This document shows positions 24,548 to 31,958 of a stretch of 53,302 bases of DNA, piece by piece. This DNA is from an uncultured Blautia sp. (GTDB lineage: Bacteria > Bacillota > Clostridia > Lachnospirales > Lachnospiraceae). A program made the position numbers and the translations under genes. The first letter of the stretch is position 1. Each line of letters begins with the position of its first letter. The stretch is from positions 1-53,302 of the forward strand of contig CAKROW010000014.1 of NCBI GenBank assembly GCA_934373235.1, given 5' to 3'. Under the pieces are notes generated by a model, which was given only the letters and a program-made list of their open reading frames with translations, was not told the DNA's origin and did no database searches.

Positions 24548-24584
24548 TTTTTATATTTATGCTAATAGAAAAGGAGTATTTCCT

Positions 24585-25424
24585 ATGGAACTGAAAAACA
24601 GAACATTATCCAATTTTGCAGAGCTTGTACGTACAGGCGAATGTAAAAAATTCAAGGGCCGCCTTAAAACCGGCGTGGATCTGGGTACTGCCAACACTGT
24701 ACTTGCAGTTGTGGACAGCAACAACCGCCCCATTGCCGGAATCTCAGCACCTTCCCATGCCATCCGCGATGGCGTGATCGTCAATTACTATGAGTCCGTA
24801 CAGTTAGTCACCCGCCTGAAAACCGAACTGGAAGAAAAGCTTGGCACAGAGCTTCTCTACGGTGCCGCCGCCATTCCTCCCGGTGTTTCCGAGGGCAGTG
24901 TCAAAAGCATCGGCTACGTGCTGGAAGGTGCCGGTTTTGAAGTCACAGACATCGTTGACGAACCAACTGCTGCCGCATCTGTCCTTAAGATCACAGACGG
25001 AGCAGTAGTGGACGTAGGCGGAGGAACTACAGGTATCAGTGTTCTAAAAGACGGAAAAGTTATCTACACAGATGATGAGGCAACAGGCGGCAGCCATATG
25101 ACTATGACTGTAGCCGGCCACTATAAGATTCCCTACGAAGAAGCCGAGATTCTTAAGACAACCCCGGAAAAAGAAGAAGAAATCTTCCCTGTGATCAAAG
25201 CCACTGTAGAAAAGATGGCTGTGATCACCGAAAAATTCCTTCAGGGATATGAGGTTCCTGCCGTTTATGTAGTCGGCGGTTCCTCCATGTTCAGAGATTT
25301 TACTTCAGTATTTGAAAAGAGGCTGAAGCTTCCTGTATACAGGCCGGTCCACCCTCTCCTGGTAACTCCTCTCGGAATCGCATGGAACTGTAAGCTTCCA
25401 CAGACCACATCCAAGAAAAAATAA
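24585..25424 (+). CDS. eutJ: EutJ-like Hsp70/actin-fold protein, outside a eut operon
   Basis: 279 aa. The actin/Hsp70 ATPase core is complete: phosphate-1 loop GVDLGTANTVLAVVD (30-44), phosphate-2 VVDVGGGTTGISV (141-153), DEPTAAA connect motif (125-131) and adenosine motif VVGGSSMFRDF (229-239). There is no peptide-binding domain. Length and motifs match EutJ, a putative chaperone of ethanolamine utilisation microcompartments. No eut, pdu or shell-protein gene is in the window; the only same-strand partner is glgX, 37 bases upstream. It may be a relocated member of a eut regulon or have another role. The symbol is by family only. Confidence 0.8.
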   Translation: MELKNRTLSNFAELVRTGECKKFKGRLKTGVDLGTANTVLAVVDSNNRPIAGISAPSHAIRDGVIVNYYESVQLVTRLKTELEEKLGTELLYGAAAIPPGVSEGSVKSIGYVLEGAGFEVTDIVDEPTAAASVLKITDGAVVDVGGGTTGISVLKDGKVIYTDDEATGGSHMTMTVAGHYKIPYEEAEILKTTPEKEEEIFPVIKATVEKMAVITEKFLQGYEVPAVYVVGGSSMFRDFTSVFEKRLKLPVYRPVHPLLVTPLGIAWNCKLPQTTSKKK

Positions 25425-25453
25425 TTATCTGTATCTGACGATCCTGCCTGCAT

Positions 25454-26443
25454 TCAGTCAATGATATCATTCTGAAATCTTGACAGATGCTCATAAGGCA
25501 GGATCAGTCTTCCTCTGTAAAGCCCGCATCCATCATTGATCAGGCTGTTATCCATGGCTGCAAACATATTTACATCCAGGCCGGCAAGATCAAGCCCCAG
25601 AAGCTTCATCCCACGCTCATAGGCCTCGTCAAAATATCTGCACTCCCCCTCCGGGATCGCATGTCTTCTGGCCCGTTCACTCTCCTGCCTTTTCTCATAG
25701 CCAAGATGGTTTGCCGAACCGATCTCCGCCACATCATCCATATGTTTTGTGCGGAGCTGTACCTCCACAAAGCATCTGGAACTGTTATCATAAAACGTGA
25801 TATGCAGTGACTGATATCCCCCGTCATTCTGCCTGCAGATATAATCCCTGTAAAAAGGAGCTACTGAATTATCCAGAAGCGGCGATGTACTCCTGCACAC
25901 CCCGTTGGCCGACTCTGCGGTAAAACCTCTCTCTTCCAGAAATCCGGGAAGGATATTGGCAATCCGGTAAAGATACCGGATGCTTTCCTCCTCACCATTC
26001 TGGCCTTCTTTCAGATGACATTTGGGTATGCACACAACGATCCTGTATGCGATCAGATCCCGGAAACAGGTAAGCTTTGTGCGGAGCTCCGGCACAGAAG
26101 GATATCTGCCCTTCTCTTTGTAATAATTAAAGATATATTCCACAATATAGCCGTTAAACTTTTCCTCCGCACGGATCAGTGATTTGATCCTTCCCTTAAA
26201 GGTAAAGGCGAGGAAAGGGTACTCCCTTGCCATATATTTGTAAAATTCCCGGATCTTCTGGGACTGGGCTGTAAGGAAATCATTATGTTCCAGAAGCTCC
26301 CGGATCTGTATCAGGAAATTACAGTGGATAAGATCCACCTCATTGTGATTCTTTTTTGCTTCTTTTTTCAGATCCTCCGTGTACTTCTGCAATATGCGCA
26401 GCAGTGTATCTCCGGAATAAAGATAATCGTTTAACGTAACCAT
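25454..26443 (-). CDS. RelA/SpoT synthetase-domain protein (enlarged small alarmone synthetase type)
   Basis: 329 aa with no HD hydrolase, TGS or ACT domain. Synthetase motifs: GRIKS with Arg85/Lys87/Ser88 and Lys95, FRDLIAYRIV (127-136), GGYQSLH (208-214), EVQLRTKHMDD (227-237) and His246. These residues bind ATP and GTP or GDP in (p)ppGpp synthetases. It is longer than ordinary small alarmone synthetases because of an N-terminal helical part and a ~70-residue insertion between the first and second blocks (about 137-207) with several Cys. The missing classical alpha-C-terminal tetramer helices could mean a toxin-like or other nucleotide pyrophosphokinase. It is convergent with the eutJ-like gene. 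Confidence 0.8.
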   Translation of the reverse strand: MVTLNDYLYSGDTLLRILQKYTEDLKKEAKKNHNEVDLIHCNFLIQIRELLEHNDFLTAQSQKIREFYKYMAREYPFLAFTFKGRIKSLIRAEEKFNGYIVEYIFNYYKEKGRYPSVPELRTKLTCFRDLIAYRIVVCIPKCHLKEGQNGEEESIRYLYRIANILPGFLEERGFTAESANGVCRSTSPLLDNSVAPFYRDYICRQNDGGYQSLHITFYDNSSRCFVEVQLRTKHMDDVAEIGSANHLGYEKRQESERARRHAIPEGECRYFDEAYERGMKLLGLDLAGLDVNMFAAMDNSLINDGCGLYRGRLILPYEHLSRFQNDIID

Positions 26444-26583
26444 TTTATCACTTCCTGTTTATTTCTTATGTACATATTTCCGGATCACGGAGACCACCAT
26501 TTCCATATTTACGAACATCCAATGCCCCGCCGGTTACTTCCCGGTGATCTCACATGCTCTTCCATCATATCGCATTAAAATTC

Positions 26584-27732
26584 CTATTTTTCCAGCAGAC
26601 AAACCACCTCTATCGAATCTGTTACCGGGAACATGTCAACCGGCTGGATCTTTCTTACCTTATAGCCTTTCTTTGTCACATAGGCAAGATCTCTGGCAAG
26701 TGTCTCCGGATTACAGGATACATAGACGATCTTTTCCGGTGAAAGTTCTGTAAGAGAATGGAGAAATTTCCTGTCACTGCCTGCACGGGGCGGATCCATA
26801 AGCACCAGATCCACCTTCTCACCTTCTGCTGCCAGTCCTTCCATGAACCAGCCTGCATCTCCCGGCACAAAACGCACATTGCGGATACGGTTATCCCTTG
26901 CGTTCATCCTTGCATCATGGATAGCTTCACGGTTCAGCTCCACACCGATCACATCCCGCGCTGTCTTTGAAGCAATGATCCCGATGGTTCCTGTTCCGCA
27001 ATAGGCATCGATCACCCTCTCTTTCCCTGTCATGGCAGCAAATTCCATTGCTTTACCGTAAAGGATCTCTGTCTGTACCGGATTAACCTGATAAAATGAA
27101 GAAGGTGAAATGCGGAAGCTTAATCCCATAAGCCTGTCTTTGATAAAACCAGGGCCATAAAGAACAATGTTACGTTCTCCCAGTACCATGCTGGTTCTTC
27201 TGTCATTTACATTTAACACTACTGTAGTGATCTCCGGGTGAACGTTTCGCAGTGCTTTTACAAAATTGTTTTTGGATGGAAAAATAGGGGATACTGTAAC
27301 CAGGACCACCATGATCTCTCCTGTGGAAAAGCCTCTGCGCACCAGCACATGGCGGAGAAGTCCGTAATCACTGTCCTCATCATATACCTTGATCTTAAAA
27401 GATTTCAGCATATCACGGATAGTATGGATGATCTCCTGACACTTCCGGTCTTCGATCTGACAATCCTCCACCGGAACGATCCTGTGGCTTTTCTCCTCAT
27501 AAATACCGGAAATGATATTACCCTTTCGATCCCTTCCAAAAGCTGCATGGACTTTATTTCTGTAATAATAGGGATCTTCCATTCCGATGATAGGACTTAC
27601 TTTTCCGTATTTTTTAAGAAGGCCCTGCACATAGCCCTGTTTTCTTTTTAACTGTTCCGGATATTCCACACCCTGATACCTGCAGCCCCCACACTTTTTG
27701 GCCACCGGACAGGCATTGCTTTTCTGTTCCAT
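26584..27732 (-). CDS. 23S rRNA (uracil-C5)-methyltransferase, RlmD/RumA family
   Basis: 382 aa SAM-dependent RNA m5U methyltransferase. N-terminal Fe-S-type cysteines are CPVAKKCGGC (8-17) with a later Cys in EDCQIED. The Rossmann SAM motif is DAYCGTGTIG, followed by LMDPPRAG. The catalytic nucleophile Cys is in VSCNPETLARD and the base Glu near DSIEVVCLLEK. The usual N-terminal TRAM domain is absent, as in the shorter Firmicute forms. Targets could be U747 or U1939 of 23S rRNA; sequence does not decide. It is transcribed alone and followed by a 140-base gap with no clear feature. Confidence 0.88.
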   Translation of the reverse strand: MEQKSNACPVAKKCGGCRYQGVEYPEQLKRKQGYVQGLLKKYGKVSPIIGMEDPYYYRNKVHAAFGRDRKGNIISGIYEEKSHRIVPVEDCQIEDRKCQEIIHTIRDMLKSFKIKVYDEDSDYGLLRHVLVRRGFSTGEIMVVLVTVSPIFPSKNNFVKALRNVHPEITTVVLNVNDRRTSMVLGERNIVLYGPGFIKDRLMGLSFRISPSSFYQVNPVQTEILYGKAMEFAAMTGKERVIDAYCGTGTIGIIASKTARDVIGVELNREAIHDARMNARDNRIRNVRFVPGDAGWFMEGLAAEGEKVDLVLMDPPRAGSDRKFLHSLTELSPEKIVYVSCNPETLARDLAYVTKKGYKVRKIQPVDMFPVTDSIEVVCLLEK

Positions 27733-27762
27733 TTTTATGTTCCTCTGCTTTCTGATTTATGC

Positions 27763-27801
27763 AAAAAAGATGTTCTCAGCATTTTCCTACTGAGAACATC
27801 T
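27763..27801 (-). terminator. Terminator of the iolG-iolE-iolJ operon
   Basis: Perfect 12-bp stem AGATGTTCTCAG / CTGAGAACATCT with a 10-base loop and six T on the minus strand, 30 bases after the aldolase stop. Confidence 0.9.
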
Positions 27802-27830
27802 TAGCAGACCTTTATGATTTTTACAAGCGC

Positions 27831-28676
27831 TTATGCCTGGTACGGCTGGTTGAACACCAGAATATGCCTCTTTACATTTTCGTAAGTTCCCTGGACCATC
27901 GCCTCGTTAAGAGCAAAGAAATCATGTTTCTCTGTGGAATCCATATACTTCTCCACCTGAGCTGTCAGGCTGTTAAAGCTTGCTGTGGCAATGTTGACTT
28001 TTTTGATCCCAAGGGAGATGGCTTTCTGGAAATCTCTGTCTGTGATCCCGCTTCCTCCATGAAGGACAAGCGGAATATCCACACGGTTATGGATTTCCTC
28101 CAGCACATCAAAGGCAAGGGTCGGAGCAACCGGATAATTACCGTGTGCATTTCCAATGGCAACTGCAAGGGCATCAATACCTGTCTCTTTTGCATAGGTC
28201 ACTGCATCATCCGGATCTGTGCATCGGATTCCGTGGTCACTGCTTCCGTCCTCACTTCCTCCAACCAGCCCCAGCTCTGCCTCTACAGTAGCACCGTATT
28301 TTGCGGCTTTTTCCACAACAGTCTTGACTTTTGCGATATTTTCCTCAAAAGGGAGAGTGGATGCATCCAGCATTACAGATGTAAATCCAAGTTCCAGTGC
28401 CTTGTCAACAATCTCAAATGTAAGGCCATGATCCAGATGTACTGCCACATCTACCTTCGCTTCTCTGGCAGCCTGTACCATCATGGGACCCATGAGATGA
28501 AGCGGAGAATTCTTAAGACGCACCTCTGCGATCTGGAGAATGATAGGTGTATCAAGTTCCTCAGCAGCCTGAATGGCACCTTTGACCATTTCCATGTTTC
28601 CCACACTGAATGCGCCGCAGCCGATATTTTTCTCTGCTGCTCTTTCAAGCAGTTCTTTCATTTTAACAAGTGCCAT
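27831..28676 (-). CDS. iolJ: Class II aldolase, probable 2-deoxy-5-keto-gluconate-6-phosphate aldolase
   Basis: 281 aa class II, zinc-dependent aldolase. Zinc and substrate sites: HLDHG, VEAELGLVGG, NAHGNY and LHGGSGI. The family covers fructose-1,6-bisphosphate, tagatose-bisphosphate and the inositol-pathway aldolases. Because it is the last gene of the iolG-iolE operon, IolJ is the best call: cleavage of 2-deoxy-5-keto-D-gluconate 6-phosphate to dihydroxyacetone phosphate and malonate semialdehyde. A general fructose-bisphosphate role remains possible. It is 12 bases downstream of iolE. Confidence 0.85.
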   Translation of the reverse strand: MALVKMKELLERAAEKNIGCGAFSVGNMEMVKGAIQAAEELDTPIILQIAEVRLKNSPLHLMGPMMVQAAREAKVDVAVHLDHGLTFEIVDKALELGFTSVMLDASTLPFEENIAKVKTVVEKAAKYGATVEAELGLVGGSEDGSSDHGIRCTDPDDAVTYAKETGIDALAVAIGNAHGNYPVAPTLAFDVLEEIHNRVDIPLVLHGGSGITDRDFQKAISLGIKKVNIATASFNSLTAQVEKYMDSTEKHDFFALNEAMVQGTYENVKRHILVFNQPYQA

Positions 28677-28688
28677 GATAGGATCCTC

Positions 28689-29588
28689 CTATAAACCGGT
28701 CTTCTCAGCAATGAACTTTCTTGCGCGGATCGCATATTCCAGCGGATTGGCCTTGGCCGGATCCTGCTCTGCCTCTACAACCATGTATCCTTCATAGCCT
28801 GCATCCTCAAGTACCTTGAAGATCGGGTCGTAATCAATACATCCATCTCCGGGAATGGTAAATGCACCGGCTCTTACACCTGCAAGGAAGCTTAAATCCT
28901 CTTTCTTAACCTTCTCAACTACATCCGGGCGGATATCCTTAAGATGTACATGTTTGATCCTGTCCGCATATTTTTTTGCCACTTCAAGAGGATCCTCTCC
29001 GCAATATGCAAAATGTCCGGTATCAAACAGAAGGCTTACATACTCAGGATCTGTGTTCTCCATCATACGGTCAACCTCGGCAAGGCTCTGCACTACAGTT
29101 CCCATATGGTGGTGGAAGGTAAGGGCAATCCCGTACTCTTCCCTGGCAATCCTGCCAAGCCTGTTCATTCCTGTACAGAAAGTTTCCCACTCTTCATCAT
29201 TCATTACATATTTATGTCCGAAGATCGGGGTATCAAGCTGTCCCTGCACACTGTGGCTCTGCTCGGAAGCTCCGATAACCCTGGCTCCCATAGCCTTAAG
29301 GAATGTAAGCTGTGCGCGGAACTCCTTCTCAACCTCCTCAAAGGGCTTTGTGATAAGGAAGCTTGAGAACCACTGGTTACAGATCTCCACTCCACGAAGC
29401 TCAAGAGCTTTTTTGAGGACCTCCGGATCCTTTGGATACTTGTTTCCTACTTCTGATCCTGTAAATCCCGCAAGTGCCATCTCGCTGACACACTGCTCAA
29501 ATGTATTTTCCCTGCCCAGATCCGGCATATCATCGTTTGTCCATGCAATGGGGGCAATTCCAAGTTTTACTTTATTTTTATCTAACAT
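28689..29588 (-). CDS. iolE: myo-Inosose-2 dehydratase
   Basis: 299 aa TIM-barrel of the AP endonuclease/xylose isomerase family. The opening KLGIAPIAWTNDDMPDLG and the metal/substrate segments LTFHHHMGT, LLFDTGHFAYCG, HVHLKDIR and DGCIDYDP match IolE. The enzyme dehydrates 2-keto-myo-inositol to 3D-(3,5/4)-trihydroxycyclohexane-1,2-dione. It lies between iolG and iolJ with short gaps. The full length is kept, with no broken motif. Confidence 0.94.
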   Translation of the reverse strand: MLDKNKVKLGIAPIAWTNDDMPDLGRENTFEQCVSEMALAGFTGSEVGNKYPKDPEVLKKALELRGVEICNQWFSSFLITKPFEEVEKEFRAQLTFLKAMGARVIGASEQSHSVQGQLDTPIFGHKYVMNDEEWETFCTGMNRLGRIAREEYGIALTFHHHMGTVVQSLAEVDRMMENTDPEYVSLLFDTGHFAYCGEDPLEVAKKYADRIKHVHLKDIRPDVVEKVKKEDLSFLAGVRAGAFTIPGDGCIDYDPIFKVLEDAGYEGYMVVEAEQDPAKANPLEYAIRARKFIAEKTGL

Positions 29589-29621
29589 CTGTCTGGTCTC
29601 CTTTTATCCCTGGATAATTTC

Positions 29622-30632
29622 TTACATGATCTCGGAAATCTTGACCGGTCTGTGCTCCTCGCTGGATTTCTTTGCTGCAAGTCCCATTAATACCGGTTTT
29701 AATCCATCATATACGTTCAGTGGTGTATCCTTGTCATTTACGATAGCATCGATAAATGCTGCAACCTCTTTGCCGTATGCGTCCATATATCTCTCAAGGA
29801 AGAAGAACATAGGTTTCTCACCGGTTACTCCCTGGGCATTGCTGATCACTGTGGAAGACTGGCTGTCATTGGAGATAGCTGCCATTCCCTCAGAACCGAA
29901 TACTTCAGCCCTCTGATCATATCCGTAGGAAGCTCTTCTGCAATTGTCGATAACTGCAATGGAACCGTTCTCCATCTGAAGTGTGATAACTGCTGTATCA
30001 ACATCTCCTGCCTCACCGATAGCCGGATCAACAAGGTTTGCACTCTGTACATAAACCTCTGTTGCATCACAGCCTGCCAGGAAACGTGCCATATCAAAAT
30101 CATGGATCGTCATATCCAGGAACATTCCTCCTGAAACCTTGACATAATCAATGCTTGGCGGCTCAGGATCGCGGGATGTGATCTTGATGATCTCCGGTTT
30201 GCCAACCTTGCCTGCTGCAACTGCCTGCTGCAGGGACTCAAAGTTATGGTCAAATCTTCTGTTGAATCCAACCTGATATTTAAGGTTTGTTCCCTCAAGA
30301 GCTTTGATAACCTCCTTGATCTTCTCTACATCATGATCGATAGGTTTCTCGCAGAATACATGTTTGCCTGCCTTGATCGCCTCGATGGAAATAGGAGAAT
30401 GTGTATCTGTGGATGAACAGATCAGAACTGCATCGATCTCAGGATCATTGATGATTTCTTTGTAATCCCTGGTTGTGTTCTGAACACCCATGCTCTTTGC
30501 CCATGCTGCTGTCTCGTCATTTAAAAACGGATCTGCAACTGTTTTGATCACTGCATCCGGTACTCTTGTTGTGATGCTTGTGATATGTACTCTTCCGATT
30601 CTTCCTGCTCCGATAATACCAACTTTTACCAT
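29622..30632 (-). CDS. iolG: Inositol 2-dehydrogenase
   Basis: 336 aa Gfo/Idh/MocA oxidoreductase. The NAD-binding fold is VGIIGAGRIGRVH near the start, the EKP motif is HVFCEKPIDHD, and the catalytic region includes MFLDMTIHDFDMARFLAG with the Asp-x-x-x-His-type pair. It oxidises myo-inositol to 2-keto-myo-inositol, the first pathway step. It is the first gene of iolG-iolE-iolJ, behind a promoter containing a LacI-type site. Activity on scyllo- or chiro-inositol is possible, as several IolG paralogs differ in isomer preference. Confidence 0.93.
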   Translation of the reverse strand: MVKVGIIGAGRIGRVHITSITTRVPDAVIKTVADPFLNDETAAWAKSMGVQNTTRDYKEIINDPEIDAVLICSSTDTHSPISIEAIKAGKHVFCEKPIDHDVEKIKEVIKALEGTNLKYQVGFNRRFDHNFESLQQAVAAGKVGKPEIIKITSRDPEPPSIDYVKVSGGMFLDMTIHDFDMARFLAGCDATEVYVQSANLVDPAIGEAGDVDTAVITLQMENGSIAVIDNCRRASYGYDQRAEVFGSEGMAAISNDSQSSTVISNAQGVTGEKPMFFFLERYMDAYGKEVAAFIDAIVNDKDTPLNVYDGLKPVLMGLAAKKSSEEHRPVKISEIM

Positions 30633-30717
30633 TTTAACGATCTCCTTTTGAGTATTTTATGAGTTTTTGTTTCACGTTTGTGCCAGATTTTTCTGATCAC
30701 GTTTCTTTCTGTTTGTT

Positions 30718-30746
30718 ATATTATCATTGCGTGCCCGAAAACGCAA
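30718..30746 (-). promoter_or_regulatory. Probable promoter of iolG operon with embedded operator
   Basis: TTGCGT (30741-30746), 17-base spacer, TAATAT (30718-30723) on the minus strand. On the plus strand, 30727-30746 contains TTGCGT and ACGCAA half-sites 8 bases apart, exactly between -35 and -10, where repressor binding would block polymerase. Confidence 0.6.
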
Positions 30747-30750
30747 CCCT

Positions 30751-30768
30751 GAATATTGTACAATATTC
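30751..30768. promoter_or_regulatory. 18-bp perfect palindrome upstream of iolG promoter
   Basis: GAATATTGTACAATATTC is fully self-complementary and sits immediately upstream of the -35 box, the usual place for an activator or second repressor site. The binding protein is unknown. Confidence 0.7.
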
Positions 30769-30868
30769 CCTTATTTTTTCTATTCAAATTGACGAGGATT
30801 ATTTTTTGAATAAAATTATATTATTTTTAGGATTAAATTCACCATATCATTACCAAAATATAATCATC

Positions 30869-30915
30869 AAAAAAGAGAGGGCTCATGACCTTCTCTATGG
30901 TTCAAAGCCCTCTCT
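30869..30915 (-). terminator. Terminator overlapping the end of the first lacI gene
   Basis: Stem AGAGAGGGCT / AGCCCTCTCT flanked by six T on the minus strand. The 5' arm is made by the last codons of the LacI gene. It separates the GPH-kinase-regulator-LacI unit from iolG. Confidence 0.8.
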
Positions 30916-31945
30916 CTGGTATGGTATATTCATTCCGGATATAGATCTCCGTGTACTGGAGCTCACCGTCCGGCTCTTCTCCGTTAAAAAGGAGACGCGA
31001 CAGGATCATCACCGGCTCATACCCCTGGATCCTTGCATCCTGTCCGATAAGGAAGTGGATACTTCCCTCTTTAAGCAGTTCATAATTTTTTCCCATGAAA
31101 TCGTTAGCTACCATACGGATCTTTCCTGCCTGTCCAAGCCTTTTTAATGCCCTGCACACACCTTCCTCTCCGTGGGAAGTAAGGTATATCCCACCAAGAT
31201 CCGGATTTTCCCGGAAAAGCTTTTCCGTGATCTCCTCTGCTTTTAAATTTTCCTCATAACAGTAGGCAGGTCCCACAATGCTCATCTGCGGATATTTTTT
31301 TTCTATTTCACTGCAGAACCCTCGTACCCGGCTGCTCAGGGATGGATTGGAGCTGTATCCGGAAATTACCGCTGTTTTACCATTACCTCCCATCAGCTCG
31401 CCCATAAGTCCTGCCGCCGCACGGCCGCACTGAAAGGCATTCTGCCCCACAAAACAAAGTCTCCTGGTATCTGCCACATCAGACGTAAATGTAACCACCG
31501 GAATTTGATATTTCTCCACAAAAATATTGATCTCATCCCGGATCCTTCCGGATTCCAGGGGAACCATAGCAATAGCGCTGACACCCTCTTCCCTCATTTT
31601 TTCCATGGAGGAAAGGACTTCCGCCTCACTGATATGGGGAATCTTGTGAAGGATCACAGTTCCTCCCTGGCTGTCCACCTCCGCTGTTGCTTCCTGGATC
31701 CCCTTTAAAACTTCCTGCATAAAAGGTGTCTCAGCACCCTGCACGATCACGCCGATCCTGATGTTGTTTTTGCTCATGGACAGAGCCCTGCCAAGCTGAT
31801 TGGGACGGTATCCCATTTCCTGCGCGATATCTCTCACCCGTTTGGCAACTTCCGGCCTGATCCTTCCTCTGTTATTCAAAGCCCTGTCAACTGTTCCCCT
31901 TGAAACACCTGCTGCCTCCGCGATCTGTCTTATGGTAACTCCCAT
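30902..31945 (-). CDS. LacI-family transcriptional regulator, inositol-linked (copy 1)
   Basis: 347 aa. The N-terminal HTH reads VTIRQIAEAAGVSRGTVDRALNNRGRI; the hinge helix is RPNQLGRALSMSK, and the periplasmic-binding-type sensor domain starts at IRIGVIVQG. Its HTH region shares a 17-residue identical block (GVSRGTVDRALNNRGRI) with the second LacI gene at 43392-44417, so both should read the same operator. It is the last gene after symporter, kinase and response regulator, 14 bases behind the latter, and lies directly upstream of iolG. The ligand is probably an inositol or pathway intermediate (inference). Confidence 0.9.
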   Translation of the reverse strand: MGVTIRQIAEAAGVSRGTVDRALNNRGRIRPEVAKRVRDIAQEMGYRPNQLGRALSMSKNNIRIGVIVQGAETPFMQEVLKGIQEATAEVDSQGGTVILHKIPHISEAEVLSSMEKMREEGVSAIAMVPLESGRIRDEINIFVEKYQIPVVTFTSDVADTRRLCFVGQNAFQCGRAAAGLMGELMGGNGKTAVISGYSSNPSLSSRVRGFCSEIEKKYPQMSIVGPAYCYEENLKAEEITEKLFRENPDLGGIYLTSHGEEGVCRALKRLGQAGKIRMVANDFMGKNYELLKEGSIHFLIGQDARIQGYEPVMILSRLLFNGEEPDGELQYTEIYIRNEYTIPERGL

Positions 31946-31958
31946 GCTTCCTCCCTTT

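Noticed and set aside
26444..26583. Possible RNA element in the gap between the RelA/SpoT-type gene and the methyltransferase gene
   Set aside because: Only short imperfect hairpins (for example CACCGG...CCGGCG), no T-run and no known RNA pattern.
28855..29916. 353-codon open frame opposite iolE/iolG
   Set aside because: It crosses two real genes and their gap; serine-rich low-complexity translation without domain features.
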